Shown here piece by piece: positions 63,150 to 64,000 of a stretch of DNA of 64,000 bases. Under the pieces are notes generated by a model. It made no database searches. It was not told the origin of the DNA and was given only the letters and a program-made list of their open reading frames with translations. How positions within the stretch are numbered: position 1 is the first letter of the stretch; each line of letters opens with the position of its first letter. The position numbers and the translations under genes are program-made. This DNA is from Ancylobacter sonchi (lineage in GTDB: Bacteria; Pseudomonadota; Alphaproteobacteria; Rhizobiales; Xanthobacteraceae), in NCBI RefSeq assembly GCF_018390695.1, contig NZ_JAHBGF010000028.1, positions 310,001-374,000 of the forward strand, given 5' to 3'.

Positions 63150-64000
63150 TCAGAAATCCACGGCGTCGCGGATGATCGGGCAGGTCATGCAATGGCCGCC
63201 GCCGCGCCCGCGCCCGAGCTCGGAGCCGTCGATGGTGATGACCTCGATGCCGGCCTTGCGCAGCAGGGTGTTGGCGTAGGTGTTGCGATCATAGGCGAAC
63301 ACCACGCCCGGCGAGGCGCAGACGAGGTTGGCGCCGGAATCCCACTGGGTGCGCTCGCGCATATAGTCGTTGCCGCCGGTCTCGACGACGCGGATTTCCT
63401 TGAGGCCGAGTGCCTCACGCACCGTCTCGACCAGCCCCTTGTCCTTGGACAGCTCGATGCCGCCCTTGCCGTCCGGGCGGTAGGAGAAGCATTCGATCTT
63501 GTCGACGATATCGGGATAGAGCAACACGCAGTCGCGGTCGGCAAAGGTGAACACCGTATCGAGATGCATCGCCGCGCGCAGCTTGGGCATGGCGGCGATG
63601 ATGACCCGCTCGGCGGCACCCTGCGCGAACAGCGCGCCGGCAAGCTGGCTGATCGCCTGGCGCGAGGTGCGCTCGCTCATGCCGATGAGCACGTTGCCCT
63701 TGCCGATCGGCATGACGTCGCCGCCCTCCAGCGTGGCGAGGCCCCAGTCCTTGGTGGGGTCGCCCCACCAGACGTTCACCTTGCCGGCGAAGTCGGGGTG
63801 GAACTTGTAGATCGACGAGGTGAGGATGGTCTCCTCATGCCGCGCCGGCCAGTAGAGCGGGTTCTGCGTTACGCCGCCATAGATCCAGCAGGTGGTGTCG
63901 CGGGTGTAGAGCGTGTTGGGCAGCGGCGGCAGCAGGTACTCGTTGACGCCGGCGGCGTCGCGGATCAGCGCCAGCGTGTCGCCGCCGATGGTCTCGGGGA
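63150..64000 (-). CDS. arcA: Arginine deiminase, 5' end beyond the window
   Basis: The last 283 residues of an arginine deiminase (L-arginine to citrulline plus ammonia) are present; the N terminus lies past 64000. The catalytic cysteine is in [13 protein letters not shown] near the C terminus. The first visible part includes [18 protein letters not shown], the conserved substrate loop. [22 protein letters not shown] (in parts) and [16 protein letters not shown] hold the acidic and histidine catalytic residues. The frame is open from 63998 to the stop at 63150. It sits upstream of the ArcD-type permease, forming an arginine deiminase locus, but the rest of the arc pathway is not visible. Confidence 0.92.
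   Translation of the reverse strand, partial: PETIGGDTLALIRDAAGVNEYLLPPLPNTLYTRDTTCWIYGGVTQNPLYWPARHEETILTSSIYKFHPDFAGKVNVWWGDPTKDWGLATLEGGDVMPIGKGNVLIGMSERTSRQAISQLAGALFAQGAAERVIIAAMPKLRAAMHLDTVFTFADRDCVLLYPDIVDKIECFSYRPDGKGGIELSKDKGLVETVREALGLKEIRVVETGGNDYMRERTQWDSGANLVCASPGVVFAYDRNTYANTLLRKAGIEVITIDGSELGRGRGGGHCMTCPIIRDAVDF

Overview
The window is high-GC DNA (mostly around two thirds G+C by eye) with dense, overlapping operons, many Tat-type signal peptides, several Liv-type ABC importers, CoxLMS-type molybdenum hydroxylase genes and a FecI/FecR iron system. This fits an alphaproteobacterium of the Hyphomicrobiales (Xanthobacteraceae- or rhizobia-like). The assignment is an inference from gene content; there is no rRNA or other marker gene here. 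I saw no tRNA, rRNA, insertion sequence, prophage or CRISPR array.

Layout. (1) 1-8418, plus strand: substrate-binding protein (5' end missing), livG, livF, livH, livM, then hyuA and hyuB. This is an importer coupled to an ATP-dependent hydantoinase/oxoprolinase-type enzyme. (2) 8563-18766, minus strand: opgG-opgH (periplasmic glucan synthesis), then glgX-treZ-treY (glycogen debranching and trehalose from maltodextrin). Together they form a probable osmoadaptation block. (3) 18892-22820, minus strand: an AfuA/FbpA-type ABC importer (ATPase with a probable TTG start, binding protein, fused permease). (4) 23493-36106, plus strand: a tightly packed run of formylglycine-generating enzyme, Tat-type HAD phosphatase, MoxR ATPase, DUF58, DUF4381, two von Willebrand A proteins (one with a lost metal site), a TPR protein, a BatD-like protein and a Tat-exported sulfatase, followed by an MltF-like protein and a small outer-membrane barrel. 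This is the most interesting block: it looks like a dedicated chaperone/maturation system for exported hydrolases. (5) 36161-45017: a siderophore-interacting reductase (minus), then fecI-fecR, a TonB receptor with an N-terminal signalling domain, and a binding protein, two permeases and an ATPase. A possible Irr-type iron box lies in the divergent region. (6) 45014-54790: a minus-strand operon of FAD, 2Fe-2S and Mo subunits of a xanthine-dehydrogenase/CoxLMS-type hydroxylase, a second Liv importer and a CoxG-like protein, with a divergent TetR regulator and two matching operator-like dyads. (7) 54838-61570: a sugar-acid catabolic set (class II aldolase OtnC, kinase OtnK, a one-cysteine Asp/Glu-racemase-like protein, a CitMHS transporter and a SAF-domain NAD(P) oxidoreductase) with a divergent LysR gene and a perfect LysR-type dyad. 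(8) 61626-64000, minus strand: an APC-family permease and arginine deiminase (5' end beyond the window), separated by a strong terminator-like hairpin.

Taken together the window encodes scavenging. Four ABC importers, a TonB receptor and two secondary transporters feed adjacent catabolic enzymes, and the sulfatase block probably releases sulfate or organics in the periplasm. Functions come from motifs and gene order read by eye; no database search was possible.
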